Source: Pegea sp. RAD2-039 (taxonomy: Eukaryota; Chordata; Thaliacea; Salpida; Salpidae). Taken from it: a stretch of DNA of 64,000 bases. Where the stretch lies: assembly GCA_034620365.1 (NCBI GenBank), contig JAQGEQ010000084.1, positions 1 through 64,000 of the forward strand. Reading direction: 5' to 3'. The notes beneath the pieces are model-generated. The model was not told the DNA's origin. It was given only the letters and a program-made list of their open reading frames with translations, and searched no databases. A program made the translations under genes and the position numbers. Shown in pieces: positions 45,305-59,100 of the stretch. The stretch's first letter is position 1. Each line of letters begins with the position of its first letter.

Positions 45305-47925
45305 ATGAACCAAGTTAAGAGAGTATTTAGAAGTAAATTAGTTTGGAGAAATGTTCATAGAACTTTTAGTTTTAACCAGAAAAGTACAAATCAACATTTA
45401 AATATTCTCCCATCAGTCGAAGAAGCTTTAAAAAGTAAGAAGTCTGCTGTGGTTGCTTTGGAAAGTACAATAATCACTCATGGAATGCCTTACCCAGAAA
45501 ACATCCAGTAGGTCTTCATCCAAAAATATCCCAAACTAAAACCTGTGTTGCTAGGACTGCTTTAGAAGTAGAAGAAGTTGTCCGTTTCCAAGGCGCTGTC
45601 CCAGCTACTATTGGAGTTGTGGATGGGACAATCCATATAGGTCTTTCAATCTCATTTTCTTCCATCTCTTCAAAAATCTACTTTTAGGGATGGACAAATC
45701 CACGATGCACAAAATGGCTTCTTGCGAAAATGCCCTCAAACTATCCAGACATAATCTAGCCGAGGCGGTCTCCAAAACCCTCAGTGGTGGTACAACAGTG
45801 GCTGCGACCATGATGCTTGCCAAACAGTAACCAACTCATGTGTCCCATTTACCTCATTGTGACCATTATAAACTTCAGATGTGGCATAGAAGTGTTTGTG
45901 ACCGGTGGTATCGGAGGTGTCCACAAAGGTGGTCACCATTCCATGGACATCAGTTGTGACCTTCGCGAACTGGGTCGCAATGACGTCACAGTCGTCTGTG
46001 CTGGAGTCAAATCGATCTTGGACATCGGCAGGACACTTGAGTACATGGTAACTTGACAGACTGGTCAGCATCGCGTTAAATGGTTACTATGGCAGGAAAC
46101 GGAAGGTGTGTCCGTCGCCACTTTCGGCTCCGACATCTTTCCCGCCTTCTTCACTCCTTCTAGTGGATTCAAGTCTCCTATTCGTCTCGATGACGTAGAA
46201 CAAGTGACGTCATTCATTCGCGCGCATAAGAACATCGGAGTTGGTAGTGGAGTACTTCTAGCTGTCCCAGTACCAGATCATCTGTCCACATCTGCCCAAG
46301 TGGTCCAAGAAGCGACGGATCAAAGTCTTCGCGAAGCTAGCGCGCAAAATATCACCGGAAATGACGTCACACCTTTCGTCTTGCGTCGTGTCAATGACAT
46401 CACAAAGGGAGCTTCGTTGCAGACTAGTAAGAAGTCATTGAGATGATCAAATCTTTTTCATCCAGTCTTCATAGATATTTCTCTCATCAAACACAATGCT
46501 AAGATCGGATCTTTGATCGCTGTCAAGATGAACAAAGATGAGAAGAGATGGAAACGTCCGGTGAGTGATCCTCAGCCAATCCTCATCATCAAACCAACCG
46601 TTTAAAATCAGGTGGTTATAGGTGGAAGTAACGTGGATGTGATGACTGTTTCAAATGATGAAGAAATCATCAAATTTGGTGCTTCAAATCGAGCTTCAAT
46701 CAGTCTTTCGTCTGGTGGCGTCGGTCGAAATATAGCAGGTGGAATCCTGCTTCAAATATCTGATTTAATTTGTAAATTTTAAGAGGGCTTATGGAGGTTG
46801 GAGCAAGACCCCTTTTTCATCTCAGCTGTCGGATGTGACGTATCGGGAGACTTTATATTCAATCAACTTCCAGACATGGTTTTAATCAATTAATTTGCTT
46901 TTATGTTTAAAAAAATTTGTTTTTTTGGTGAAATTAGGATTTAGGAGGTATTTTGAGGTCGAAAGATTATAAAACAGGGATGTACATCACTACTTGTAGT
47001 CGAGATGGGGAGGTTTATCTGGGTATGGGGGATCAAAACATCCATTCTATGTAAGATCTTCATCATTACAACTGATCATTGAAGCTGGATCTTTTAGAAT
47101 CAATATAGATTTGATTAAATCTCATGAAGCTACTATCAAATCAGCAGCTGTTGTTTGTATGGATGGAAATCTTCCAGCAGAAACCATCAAATACATCATG
47201 GAATTGTGTTGGAGGTTTAAAATCCGGTTTTCAAGCATTTGTTTGAGAGTTTCAATAATTTGTAGGAATGAAATCAAAGTTTTATTTGAACCTTGTGATA
47301 TCTTGAAAGCACCATCTGCTTATAAATCTGGTACTCAAGATTGTTCTTTTACTTTTGCAACTCCAAATCTGGCAGAGTTAAAAGCAATTTACGAAGAGAT
47401 GACAAAATCACTATCCCCGCTAATTGATGAAAGCAAGATAAATATTTCGCCAAAAATTTGATAAAATTAAATTCTTTATCATTTAGATGAGTTAAAAAGT
47501 TCAAAAAATAACAAATCTTTTCATGGAATTGTTTCTATGTGCGAGGAGCTTTCAGATTCAACTGAAAATATGATTGTAACTCTTGGCAGCAACGGAATTT
47601 TGCTTGTCAACAAACAAGTAAGTGAAAATAACAAAGTTTTCATCAACTTTAAAATCTCTTCCAGAAAAAACTCCATTTTCCACTCACATCGATGCCGAAC
47701 TGGGACTGGCTTCAACAACCAGTAGTGAACGTATCTGGTGCAGGAGATGGTTTTACTGCTGGTTTAGTTGCTGGTCTTCTAAATGATATGCAAATTGACC
47801 AGTGTATTAATGTTGGTTTGACTGTTGCCCAGAAGAATTTGCGTTCTTCAAAAACTGTGTCCCGAGAAATCTCTGCTCTTGATCTAGAATCTTCTAAATC
47901 ATGTTGGAAGTATCGTGAAATCTAG
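45305..47925 (+). CDS. fused pseudouridine-5'-phosphate glycosidase and PfkB-type pseudouridine kinase
   Basis: The kinase half phosphorylates pseudouridine and the glycosidase half splits the product into uracil and ribose-5-phosphate. Thirteen exons join in phase to 677 residues: 45305-45507, 45555-45640, 45688-45826, 45879-46047, 46096-46426, 46466-46560, 46612-46738, 46784-46878, 46938-47050, 47098-47214, 47266-47432, 47487-47617, 47665-47925. Glycosidase (about 30-340): [50 protein letters not shown]. Kinase (about 342-677): [26 protein letters not shown] and the catalytic [12 protein letters not shown]. The Arg-rich, acid-free N terminus suggests mitochondrial import. Intron 11 uses a GC donor (A|GCAAG). 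Confidence 0.93.
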
Positions 47926-49956
47926 GATCTGCTGCTAATTTAGACAATTTCATTTTAAGATAATTTATGTTTATTCCTATATCATGTTTGCTTGTGGAAT
48001 TTTTAATCATGTGTAAATTTCTAATCAATTTTCAATCATAAACATCTACAAATTAATCCCTAAATTATGATTTTTTTAATAAAAAATGAATTTTAAAAGT
48101 AATTCAATTGTTGGTTTTCTGAAACAGATAAAAATTGTTGATAATTTTCAAGATTAGATTCAAATCTTTTTCATTAAATAACGTTTTTCCATAATACTTA
48201 TAAAATATCTTATCAAAAAATAGAGGAATTACAAATTACATTGCCTAAATACAATAACTGATTTAATATTTGAGATTCTTTATCAACTAAATTCTGTTGA
48301 TGTCACAAAAAAGTAGAAACTTCAAAATGAAGTTACTAAATGTTTATGGAAGTAGAAAATTGTTAAGTTATATTTTTAAACAAATGATTTCATCTACAAA
48401 TAATAACGATTTAATCAAAAGCTGTCTCTGAAATCTTGACTAATCAACAAAAAGTCTTCAACTTAATAGTGGAAGCTGTAAAGACTGATCCTATATGCTC
48501 CTATATTTACTGCAGTTTGCTTATCTTAAATATTTTGGTAAAATAAACGGAAAAATTCTAAGACCTTACTATTATTAACTTAATTAGTCCAAAATAGTTT
48601 GAAGTACTTTGCGTGTATTCTACAAAAATATTGGAGAAAATATATGTTATTTATACTTACTAAGAATTAAAGTTGTGATAAACAACTGTTTCTTTGCGTG
48701 TTATGAATTTTATTGATTAGAAGAGTTTATATTATTTGATAAAATCAAATTATCTCAAATATTTTTATTAACAGTTTGTGAAGTCAATATTTGACAGTTA
48801 TAAGATAAGTTGGTAGATAAAAGTTTATTAAAGCTGTTAAAGCGTTTAGCTATCAGTATAATTTGACATTTGCAACAATAGTCTTCTTAGATTTTAATCA
48901 TTTCTGGAAATTTAAATAAAGTTTGAAAATTAAAGCAGAGTTTGGCTTTCATATTGACTAACTTCATTATGAATTTGCAATAAGAACATTAACGCATAAA
49001 ACCCGGGTAGAAGGGCCTTGTTAGTCTGTTTTATGACAACACTTCTAGGATGCGGAAATTCTGAATTTAAAGCCGGAGTCGAAGCCTTATAAGCAGTTTG
49101 TCTTTTTTTTATTGCATTAATAAAATCTGATGAAAATTATATCAATTAGTGAAAGAAAAAGTTGAAAGTAAACATTAGTTTCGAAATAAAAACTACTTTA
49201 ATAATTAATAATGTATAAGTTATAATTAATAAGTTATTTGATATTATGATTCTTTTTAGTAAGGTTTTTATATAAAAAGAGGATTTTTACACTTTAATAG
49301 TTCAAAAAATGTAACTAAAAGTAATCACATTTTTAAACGAACAAAAGATATGTATCATTGACAGTTACCAAAGGTAAAATGTTTAAAAAGTTTATGGTTG
49401 TTTTTTTATCTGTAACAATTTAAGGATAAATAAAGCTAGCTTGGGTCACTGTCAAATATAAACCACAATTTAAGAATTAGCTTGTTGATATTAGCTTATT
49501 TTCTAAAGAAAAATTGTCTTTTTTATTTCTAAAATAGCTGTATGGACTTTCCTATCACATACAGCGCAAAACAACAAAACATTTTGTAAATAATTGTGCT
49601 TCTAAGACAAACCTTTCCAACCATTTTATATCAATATACTTTCATATTCTAATTACAATGTAGCCCATATAAATATCAATATATACTTAGCTTGATTTCA
49701 GTGTAGTAAAAATCACCAACATTTTTAAAGTATCTTTTACACAAAAAGCATTATTTTGTTAACTAGACTTAGCACCTTTCTCAACCACTAATATATTCAT
49801 ATACAAATTTTATACGTGTTTTTTGTTATACAAAAAATGTTATACACCTACACGTCATCTGATTATGAGTTACAGACTCGGTGGTTTCCCTGTAGAGTTT
49901 TGTACTTACTGGTCTGTTGTTATAATTGATAATCTAATATTAGGAAAACTTTAAAT
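47926..49956. other. intergenic with a SINE tail fragment
   Basis: About 2 kb, AT-rich, holding a SINE family A fragment at 48994-49115. AATATTAG ending at 49943, thirteen bases before the BET1 ATG, could be an acceptor. No other gene found. Confidence 0.5.
48994..49115 (+). repeat. SINE-like element, family A (3' part)
   Basis: CGGGTAGAAGGGCCTTG, GTCTG, TGACAACA-TTCTAGGA, AATTCTGAAT and AAAGCCGGAGT occur in the same order as in 51390-51480. The tRNA-like head is absent, so this is a 5'-truncated copy. Confidence 0.65.
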
Positions 49957-52062
49957 ATGAAGAGATCTGGAGTTGGTATGATTTCTTTTATATATTATGA
50001 TGTTTATAAAATGAAAATTAAAAAAAAATAGTTAGAATGATCATAAGCATGTGTTGCACTTATTATCTATTCATATCAATAATTTTTATTTATCTTTAAA
50101 TATTTTTATGAATAGTTTATTTTTGGTTTTAAATATCTTATCACAAGTTTGGTAATATCTTGAAATAAGCTTGAAATTGAAGATAAAACTATTGGTTAAC
50201 CTCTGAAAATAGTTCAATGTTAAAACTTTGTTTACTAAAAGTTAAAACTTCATTAGTATTTTAGAAAGTTCTTTTATATTCTAACTATAATTTAAGTGTA
50301 ATTTAAACTAAATAACTGGATCTAAGAATAGTATATTTAAAAATTAAAATTAAAAAACTTATTTCTATTAGGTTATATAAAAAGTTGTTTAACTTATTTC
50401 TAGATCGTTCTATCTATCAGGAAGATAATGAAATTTTAGAAGAGCAATTAAGGAACAAAGTTTCTTCATTAAGATCTGTAAGTCATCTTTAAATTTTTTT
50501 ATACTTAAAATATTTCCTTCAAAAAAGCTCATAGCAAATTAGATTTTATAATTCTATTTTAAATGTAAATTTCATATTTTGTTTACTTTTATTGGTTTGT
50601 TTGTATAATTTTTTGTATACTTTATTTTAGAAACATAATTTAAATTAATTTCATAATTCTAAGTTTGATTTTTATAAGCCAATCATAAAATATTTGTCAT
50701 TGCTCAATTTTTTTTTAATTACTATTTTTACAATGTTATTTTGATTATAAATTTTTTGTAATATCTTGAAGCATTAAAGCTTGCTTTGGTGCATAAGAGC
50801 TACTATAAAAATAGTTTATCAACTAAAAATATATCAGCTAACTAATAATAAAGTCAAAAGACATTTAAAAATCACCTTAGTAAAATCATGATTCCTCTTG
50901 TAAACAAAAAGTTGAAACCTAATTCAGATTTCTAAACGATTATGACGAATACCAATTAACTTATCAATCAATCATTTCTATACCTATTAATTAATTAATT
51001 CACTTGCAGTTGTCAATTAGTATAGGAGATGAAGTTCGAGACCAAAACCGGCTTCTGAATGATATGGTAAATTAACTTTTCAAATAATGAATTATCTGTT
51101 AAGTTAAAATTGCAGTTTTTAAGTAGTTAAAACTTCAACAAAACTGTTTTGAATCCTACATATAACACAGAAGCTGAGTTGGATTTAGCAACTTGACTTG
51201 TAAACAAAATAAGTCGTGATCATAAGAAAAAGTATCTTAACTAATTCTTCTTTTCTATAAAATTTGGGTAAAAGGTGCTAATAACCCTAACCCTTGTCCA
51301 TCTGTATGGTGTAGCGGTTACCCACCTACCAGGCGGGAAGTTTCGAGTTTGAGCCCGATCGGACACATCTTTGCGACAAGAAAAGCCCATATAAAAACTC
51401 GGGTAGAAGGGCCTTGTGAGTCTGATAAAATGACAACATTTCTAGGAGACGCAAAACTCTGAATTCAAAGCCGGAGTTGGATCCTTGTAGTCAGTTTGTC
51501 GTTGTACTCAGTGTCGTTCTGGCAGCTCCTGCGACACCAGCTGCATCAGCCCTTCTGTTCCGCTATATACCTTGTTGGAGTGAAGAGTGGAATCCTGTTG
51601 CACGGGCGACAACTGGATCTCTATAGTTTCTTTACTGGCTTACTGGCTGAAGCAGGCCATTTCTTCTTCTAAATTGTTTTTAAAGGCATACATTGGTAGG
51701 TACTTTACTGTGTGCGGGTTCGCGTCTCCTAAACGTCTTTAACCACCAAAAGTGAGATTCAGTTGTTAGAAAAGTTGAATCGATGTAGTTGGCCGAGAAA
51801 ATTGTATAAGTCGACAAAAGTGACAAAACAAAGATTTAATCACGATATTACACCATAAAACATAAGAAGAGTCACCTTTCAAATTATTTCTTTATTTTGT
51901 CTTAAGGATGATGATATGGGGAAAATTGGAGGCTTTCTTGGTACAACAGTTGCAAGATTGAAACGTTTAAGTCGTCAAGGTTATGGAAAGCTGTATTTGT
52001 ATCTCGCTCTTTTTTCACTCGCTGTATTTTTTGTCATGTATATTTTGATTCGTTTTTCTTAA
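49957..52062 (+). CDS. BET1: Golgi vesicular transport SNARE BET1
   Basis: Qc-SNARE for ER-to-Golgi vesicle fusion. Four exons: 49957-49975, 50404-50477, 51010-51066, 51907-52062, giving 101 residues (human 118, with a longer N-terminal linker). Seen: NEILEEQLRNKVSSLRSLSI at the start of the SNARE helix, IGDEVRDQNRLLNDMD across the zero layer, GFLGTTVARLKRLS, and a C-terminal membrane anchor of about 20 hydrophobic residues. The third intron (51067-51906) contains a full-length SINE family A copy. Confidence 0.92.
51296..51510 (+). repeat. SINE-like element, family A, best copy (tRNA-like head)
   Basis: The head GTCCATCTGTATGGTGTAGC and the following GGTTA resemble the 5' half of a tRNA with an A box. 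TTTCGAGTTTGAGCCC about 25 bases on resembles a B box. The body has CGGACACAT, CGGGTAGAAGGGCCTTG, GGAGACGCAAAACTCTGAAT and GCCGGAGTTGG, shared with the other copies. Not a usable tRNA because the acceptor halves do not pair. GC-richer sequence of unknown nature continues to about 51760. Confidence 0.7.
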
Positions 52063-53145
52063 TATATTTTCTTTGCATTTCTGTGGTTTGTGTTGAGAGT
52101 TTTTCGAAATTCTCTCTTTCCACCCGGACAATTTCAACAACATGGTCTTGTTTTTAGTTAACCTTTTTACAAAGGTAGTTTTTCATGTGGTAACTTTTTT
52201 GTGAATTTATCAATTTAATTTGAGAAAGTTATCCAACAGAATTTGAATTTTGCCGTTTTAATACTTTAAAAAAATCAATTTTAGAATTGCACATATCAAA
52301 ATCATTCCTTTAAACAGTAACAAATTTTGTTAATCTTATTCTAAAATAGAAAGGTGGGTGTAATTTGAATCTTTTTATAAGAGCTAATTAATAAACTCAT
52401 TGTTACTATCAAAGACTAAAATTATTCATTTTGACAAATTCAAAAGCTGGAAATATGATATTTTCTCTAATTGAAGTTTTAATCTGTTTATATTTTTAAA
52501 CTTTTATCTAATAAAATTAAAAAGTTACACATTTGTTTTAAAACTATCAAATAACTTATTCGATTTTATAAGTCTTCTAGCAATAGTATTTTTTAAAATA
52601 GAACCTTTACAGTATTCAAATAGGCAGTTGACAAAACCGATGCAGATAGAAATCGAATTTGATTTTTGTTAATTATTTTTAGATGTATTTCAATAATTTC
52701 ATTTTAAATTTGACTTTTAGTTTTTATTTCATTTTTTAAAGTTTATCCATAAAAACGAAATATTTAGAAATTAATGATGAACAAGTTTGTTAACATCAAT
52801 AAGTGATTTCAATAAAAAAACGCTTTTTAATATTTTAACGAGTTATTCAAATGTTAAATTTTTCTACAAAACAAAATTAAACTTTAAGTTTCAACAAAGA
52901 CACTTGGTTTTCATTTAATATCGACTTTTCATAGTTAATCTGTTATTTCTAAGATTTATAATCATAAAAAATGTGACTTCTTAAAAACGTTGTAGTTAAA
53001 GAAAGCTGAAAAAGAAATTAGACAGGAATAAGAACCAACAACAACAAAATCTTATTTTTACAAGTCAAAATTTAGTCTGTTTCCAAAAATGGTTATTTGT
53101 TAATTTTCAATTAAAGTTTAATAAAATAGATGAAATATTGATAAA
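52063..53145. other. convergent intergenic region BET1 / NEK9-like
   Basis: AT-rich, with no supported gene or repeat. Both neighbouring genes end here. Confidence 0.5.
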
Positions 53146-56100
53146 TCATTGCAAGGAACAGATCTGACTCATCTTCTTAGAGTTTGATTGATCGGCAACC
53201 AACTGCAGAAAATGTTCAACAAAGACAAGAATTTCCTAAAAATCGATTTTCTTGAAAACTAACTTGAACTTTGCTGAGAGCTTCACTTAATTCTGCTCTC
53301 AATAAATCAATTTCTTCTTTCATTTTTTCTTCATTTTTCTGTTTTTCGTTTCTTATTTCTTCTTTAATTTGTTCAATTTTATTTTCATAATCTTTTCGGA
53401 TTTCAAAAATTCTGTTTTCAAATCGTTCTTTATGTCTCATTGATCTGTTCATCAAGAAGTTTACAACATTTTCAACAGATTGAAAATATTTGTTTACCTT
53501 TCCATAAGATCTTCTGAAGATGAATTGTCGACAACTTCTCCTACATTTTAACAAAAACGTAAATCAATAAACCTACAAATGTGTAAATTTGCAAAAAAGC
53601 TCTTTTATGATCGTAGCTTCATTTCTCTAACTTAAATCATCCAACAGTTTTTTGGTGAATTTCAAAGATTCTATTTGGAGAAATGGAAGCGGCAAAAGTG
53701 GTGATGCGATTTACTATTTTGGTAAAAAATCTTTCAATGAAATTTATAAAATCTAAATTCTTTTGTTTTAAGCATTTTATTTTCAGGATTTTTAAGCCGA
53801 TTCTGTTTTTATTGTTTAAAATGAAGATGACTAAATCTGTAAATTTGCAAATGAAGTTGCGCTTACGATGCAGTTTTATTTGAATACAAGAAATCTACTT
53901 GAAAAAAAAAACTTCCCAAGAAAAACAAAGATTCAGATTGTTAAAGAAACTCTCAAGGAATCTCAAAAAATCTAAAGTTGTACCTCGAAAGCGCTACGGC
54001 TGAAACTATTGTAGTTAGTGGCAATAATTAGACAACGTGTGGTCTTTACTGTTCGGCCCAATTATTTGGTTGGGGAGAATGTGGTATAACAGTAAAGTAT
54101 TTTGCCGCTGACGTAAATACGTTAAGGGTCATTCTTGTATAAACAGTTGTCATTCGGTCATAGACTGAGTTGTAGATAACGTATATCGTTAACATGTTTA
54201 TCGTTGTGTTAGTCAGCTTATTAATTTGAATAAAGCTCGATATAACGAGTTATTATCATTACAAGTATTGCAAATAATACCTTTATTTATTTATGCAACG
54301 CAGGACTGCGAATGGCAGCGATATTTTCGACAATCATCTTATAAAACTAGAAAATAATGTTGAAATAGGAATCTCTCTGACCTTTATCCGAATAAAGTTT
54401 ATTTCTTCGAAACGGTTTTTGATGCATTTGAGAAAGACCATCATTCTATAAAAAGAGAAAAAAGTTATTAATTTTTGATATTTAAAGATTTTCAATTTTA
54501 ATTACTGAACAAAATTAAAAAAAATTAATTTCATATAAAATAAACAAATTTTAACAGCTTTAAAGTAGTGAATAAGCAAAATAGGAAAAAGGTATCTCTT
54601 GTCCTGACTGTGCCAATGTGCTTTAAATAGTTTGCTCTAATAAAAAGCAAAAAAAAACTGTTGAATGTTTAAACATTTAATTAAATTCGATTTAAAACTT
54701 GAAAAAATTTAGTTTTATCCTAACCTTCTCTTGTTTTACTGCTTCGGCCATTTCTTCACGGAGCCATTTTGGTGTACTTTCAGAAACTATCTTCTCGCTA
54801 TTTTGTTTATTTTCTACAATTTGCTGTAAAACAAAAACTTTTTAAACAATTAAAGTAATTCAAAAATACAATTTCAAATTAAATTCAAATTTCTAGTCTT
54901 CTTTAATTATATAAATCAGTTTTAACGAGAAATAATAGAAACATTTAAAGATGACAAGGTAGAATTGACAAGATCAAACTGATGCGATGACGTCACAGCT
55001 TCTTTTTTAGGCAGTGGGGCGTTAGTTTCAACTAAAATGTAAATGTCATCTCCAAATGGAATGAGTGCATCCAGAAAAACAGCAAGATCACAAAACGTAT
55101 CGTCATCAGGGTTACTGTAAATGATTTTTTTAAAGCCTTTTTTACAGTTATTGAAAAACTCACAAAGTATTTAAGATTAATGTCGGTGTGAAGCATGTAT
55201 TTGTAATTTCTGAAAAATAATCCCAAAAATATTTGACAACAAATTTATAAATATGAATACTTGTTGAGCTTCGATCTTCAGTATAATTCTCTTTGCTGTA
55301 AAACCAACAAAACTGTTTCCAGTTTTAAACCATCAACATATCTACAAACCAATTTGCCTTCTTTTCATTGGACGTTTTCCATTTTAAAGCATCTTTATTT
55401 AAATATTGATCACGTGAGAAATTGCTGGAGGTTGTTGTGTGATTGTTGTTAGTTTTATTTGAGAGGTTAGTCACTGAAGTTGGAACTGTACCCCAGAACA
55501 ATACGTCACTACCAGACGTGCCGACAACAGTGTATGTAGGCGCACATGATATTATCTGATTATAAGTTTTCAATTTAAAAAAATAATATTCAAAAGTTTG
55601 ATGGCTTTACTCGAAAACTGAAGATATGTTGGAATTATGTATTTGATGTTTTATCTACTGCTTTTTTTTAATCTTGTGCAAATAATTTTATTAATTTTTG
55701 GTCATTTTCATCATTAGTGAATAAAGATTTGAAAAAGATTTGAATTTAACAAATATATTTTCTCATTTATCTAATTTTATGTCATTCAGCCTGTTTAATA
55801 ATCTATTTTTTATAATTTCAACATCATCTTACCAAAGGCTCATATTCTTTTAATGATTTGATGAAATGTGGAGATGGATGCGTCTGATTATCACCAGAAG
55901 CCATTTGACCGAATTCGTTGCTGTCGTTTAACAAGTTTTGTTTTGTTGATGTAAAAGTGAACTTCATTTACGAAATACAATTTTTTTTTAAATCTGAATT
56001 TTGTTTTGAATTTGATCAACTTTGAACATAATATTTGTAAAGAAAAGTTAACTGGAATAAGTTTTTACATCAACTGATTTTGCTAATAAAAATATATATT

Positions 56101-59100
56101 TCTACAACGAACAAATTGGTAATTCTAACCGTAAAGATAAAAAATTGTTTAGAATCCAAAAAGAATTATTAACATTAGACTCTATTTCATAAAATTTGAA
56201 AAAATCTGAACCTTCCTAAAACATAAACATGATCTGGCTCCGTCAAAACCACTGTATGATTCAAAGACATTCGGACATCAAGGACATTTTTAACTGACTT
56301 GATGCAGGTTGGTGTCTTACGATGATCAACTTCCATCTGAAAGTAAAGATCTTGAATCTTAGGACCTTCATGTGATCAGTTTTTCTTTTGATGTAAAATT
56401 AAAAAGTTTTTCTAAATACTTTTCACAGTTAAATAATTTGAGGTTATAACTTTACAGATTCGATTGAAATGAAATTATTCAAACTTTTTTGATCCGGTTA
56501 TGGTTAAGCAATTTCAAAAATCCATTTCTTTCATTTAAACCAAGTTTATTGTTAGTGTTTTCACCACAAGCCAACAAAGTTCCAATATCTACAACAAATT
56601 ATCATTTAAAAGTTCCCGGATGCTGAAAGCAACCTGTGATAAGGATAGTTGATTGATAAGAGCATCTAATATCTCGAATAGATTGATGAATTGTGATTGG
56701 CTGAGGGCTCCAGTGAGCCTCTTTGCTTCCAATACCTAATTGACCATCAGATCCACATCCCCAAGAGTAGAGCTATAAAAAGAAGAGTTAAAAGATCATA
56801 AGATGATCTCTGAAACCTACTTGTCCTTCTGCGCATAACACAACCACGTGATTTGATCCACAAGACACATTAGCAACATCCACAGAGAGCAATCCTTCCA
56901 CGAGTCGAGGTCTAACAACGTTTACAAGATCACCATGTCCCAAACATCCTTTTTCACCTTGTCCACATGAAAGAGCGATTCCGTTATCTGACACAAACAC
57001 CGAAAAGTGATCTCCACAGCTCGCTCTGTTTGTTTCAATGATTTTTATTACTTCCGTTAGATGGCAGCAACTCACATAACAATCGATTTTCCATTTAAAG
57101 CATCAACGACTTGAGGTTTGTCCACATACTGTTGATGACCATGACCCAGTTGACCATAGCTGTTGTTGCCCCATGAATAAACTATTCTTTCCATCCCTAT
57201 AGCAACCGTGTGGCCTTTACCAACTGCTATCTGAACAAGTCTTGAATAGATCGAATGATTGATGAAGTTTTGATGACCTGTCTAATCCTAGTTTTAGGGA
57301 GAAACCCTTGAACAGGGGACATTTGCATCTTGGATAAATGATGAAGGAACAAAACTGATCTCGAATCATCACCAATGATGCTGTGGGGCTTGAATCGATC
57401 ACAATTAAACCTGGAATCGGTTGTAACTCGAAACTTGGTAGGTTCTTCGATTCCATATTTTAGTAAAAGATCGGGAAGACGTTTTGCTTCCAACTGATGA
57501 GCTGAAGGTCTCTGTCTGTTCAAAAAAGACCTCTTTTTTATCCTAATGAGTCCTCAGCACCTTTAGAAATTCTTCTACAAACTTACTCTGGTTCCTTTGA
57601 AAGCAAATCTTTAACAACTTTTCGAAACTCAGCGGAATAGTTTCCAGTAATTCGCGAAATTTGTCCATTCATGATTTTATTTACAACAGCTGGTAAGTTG
57701 CTACCTTGAAAAGTTCGTTGTCTCGTCGCCATTTCATACATGATGCACCCAAAAGACCACATGTCTGATTTTTCATCATACTCCAGACCTTCGCATATCT
57801 CAGGTGAAATATAATAAGGAGTTCCTAAGAAACAAATATTAAAAATATCGATAAAATTCCGACTACAAACCTATCATTGTATTCGCTTTTCTAAATCTTG
57901 TTGTAATAATCTTCGAGACTCCGAAGTCACCGATCTTCAAGCATCCCTGTTTTGTTTTAAAAATATTTGCCGTTTTCAGATCACGATGAATAATATTTTG
58001 ATCATGTATGTAAGAGACACCAGCAATTATTTGCATTAACATCACCACAATTGATCTCTCATCTAACTGTGACTCCTGCAAAAGATGTTGCTAAATATTA
58101 GTTGAAAATCAAATGTTGAGGAACACTTTAAAAGAGTCTTTGATCTCTAAATTTTTTTTGGATCAGTAGTAGATGAGAGTTTACTGAACTCACAGAACAT
58201 AAAATATTTTGTTAAGAAGTGAAATTGAATTATAAAACAGTTGATGGACCTGTCTGGAGAGAAACTCTGAGAGATTACCATCATCTGCATATTCCATTTC
58301 AATCATAAGAACCCCATTCTCTTCAAATGTATCGTAGTAACAAATGATGTTTGGATGATTAAGTATTGATAATATTTTTATCTGTTAAATAAAGTCTATG
58401 AACTAGGATCTCGCATAATCTGAAGTTTTCAACCTCGTTCATCGCCAGTAATCGTTCTTGTGAATTCAATTCAGTCATATTAATCTCTTTTAAAACTACA
58501 AGCGAATTATCATCTTTTTTTCTGTAAAGAACAGCTGTTCCAAAAGCTCCTGAAATCAAAAAAAGTATTTTCAATGAATGTTTCTGTTTTATGAAAAGAT
58601 AGATTTTTAAGTTTCAGATTTTAAACATTTTTAATAAATAGTTTTTTTTAGTAAATATTTGTCAGGTCTTAAAAAGTAAAATCGCGTCCTTGACCTTTCC
58701 CGACCATTCGGATCTTTTCAAAAAGATCGAGCGTTTGATATGAAGCAGAAATATTTTTTAGCTTGTCTGGTTGAAAGTAGAGATCAACAACTGATCCAAA
58801 CTTGTTCTTTAACTTATCATTTGTGATTTCTCTTCCTAAAAATCCATTTGAAAAAACCACTTGAACATCTGAAAGTCAATTTTTAAATATTTTGCATAAA
58901 AGTAGAAAAACCTTTTCGAATAAAGTAGAGATTTACTTAAAAACTGCTCCAATTTCTCAGAAATTTGATCATATCTGCTACCTGGAGGAACAATTATATC
59001 AAGGCGGCCATCTAAAGTTGTATCCACAAATACCTCATAAAGTATTTTGAAAAATTTACCTTCAAAATGACAAAAAATCAAATTTCTAATTCAAATTAAG

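Noticed and set aside
51296..51370. Functional tRNA gene
   Set aside because: A- and B-box-like sequence is present, but the acceptor stem and anticodon arm do not pair, and the same sequence continues into the shared SINE body.
53216..53554. Separate 112-residue coiled-coil protein
   Set aside because: The frame runs through two introns; the real exons (53540-53498, 53444-53264) join in phase to the NEK9-like gene.
55325..55573. Alternative C-terminal end of the NEK9-like protein at the TAA after 55350
   Set aside because: Read-through of a short intron; splicing at 55350 keeps phase through eight further exons, including the NEK9-typical WLRE segment and coiled coil. A short isoform cannot be excluded.
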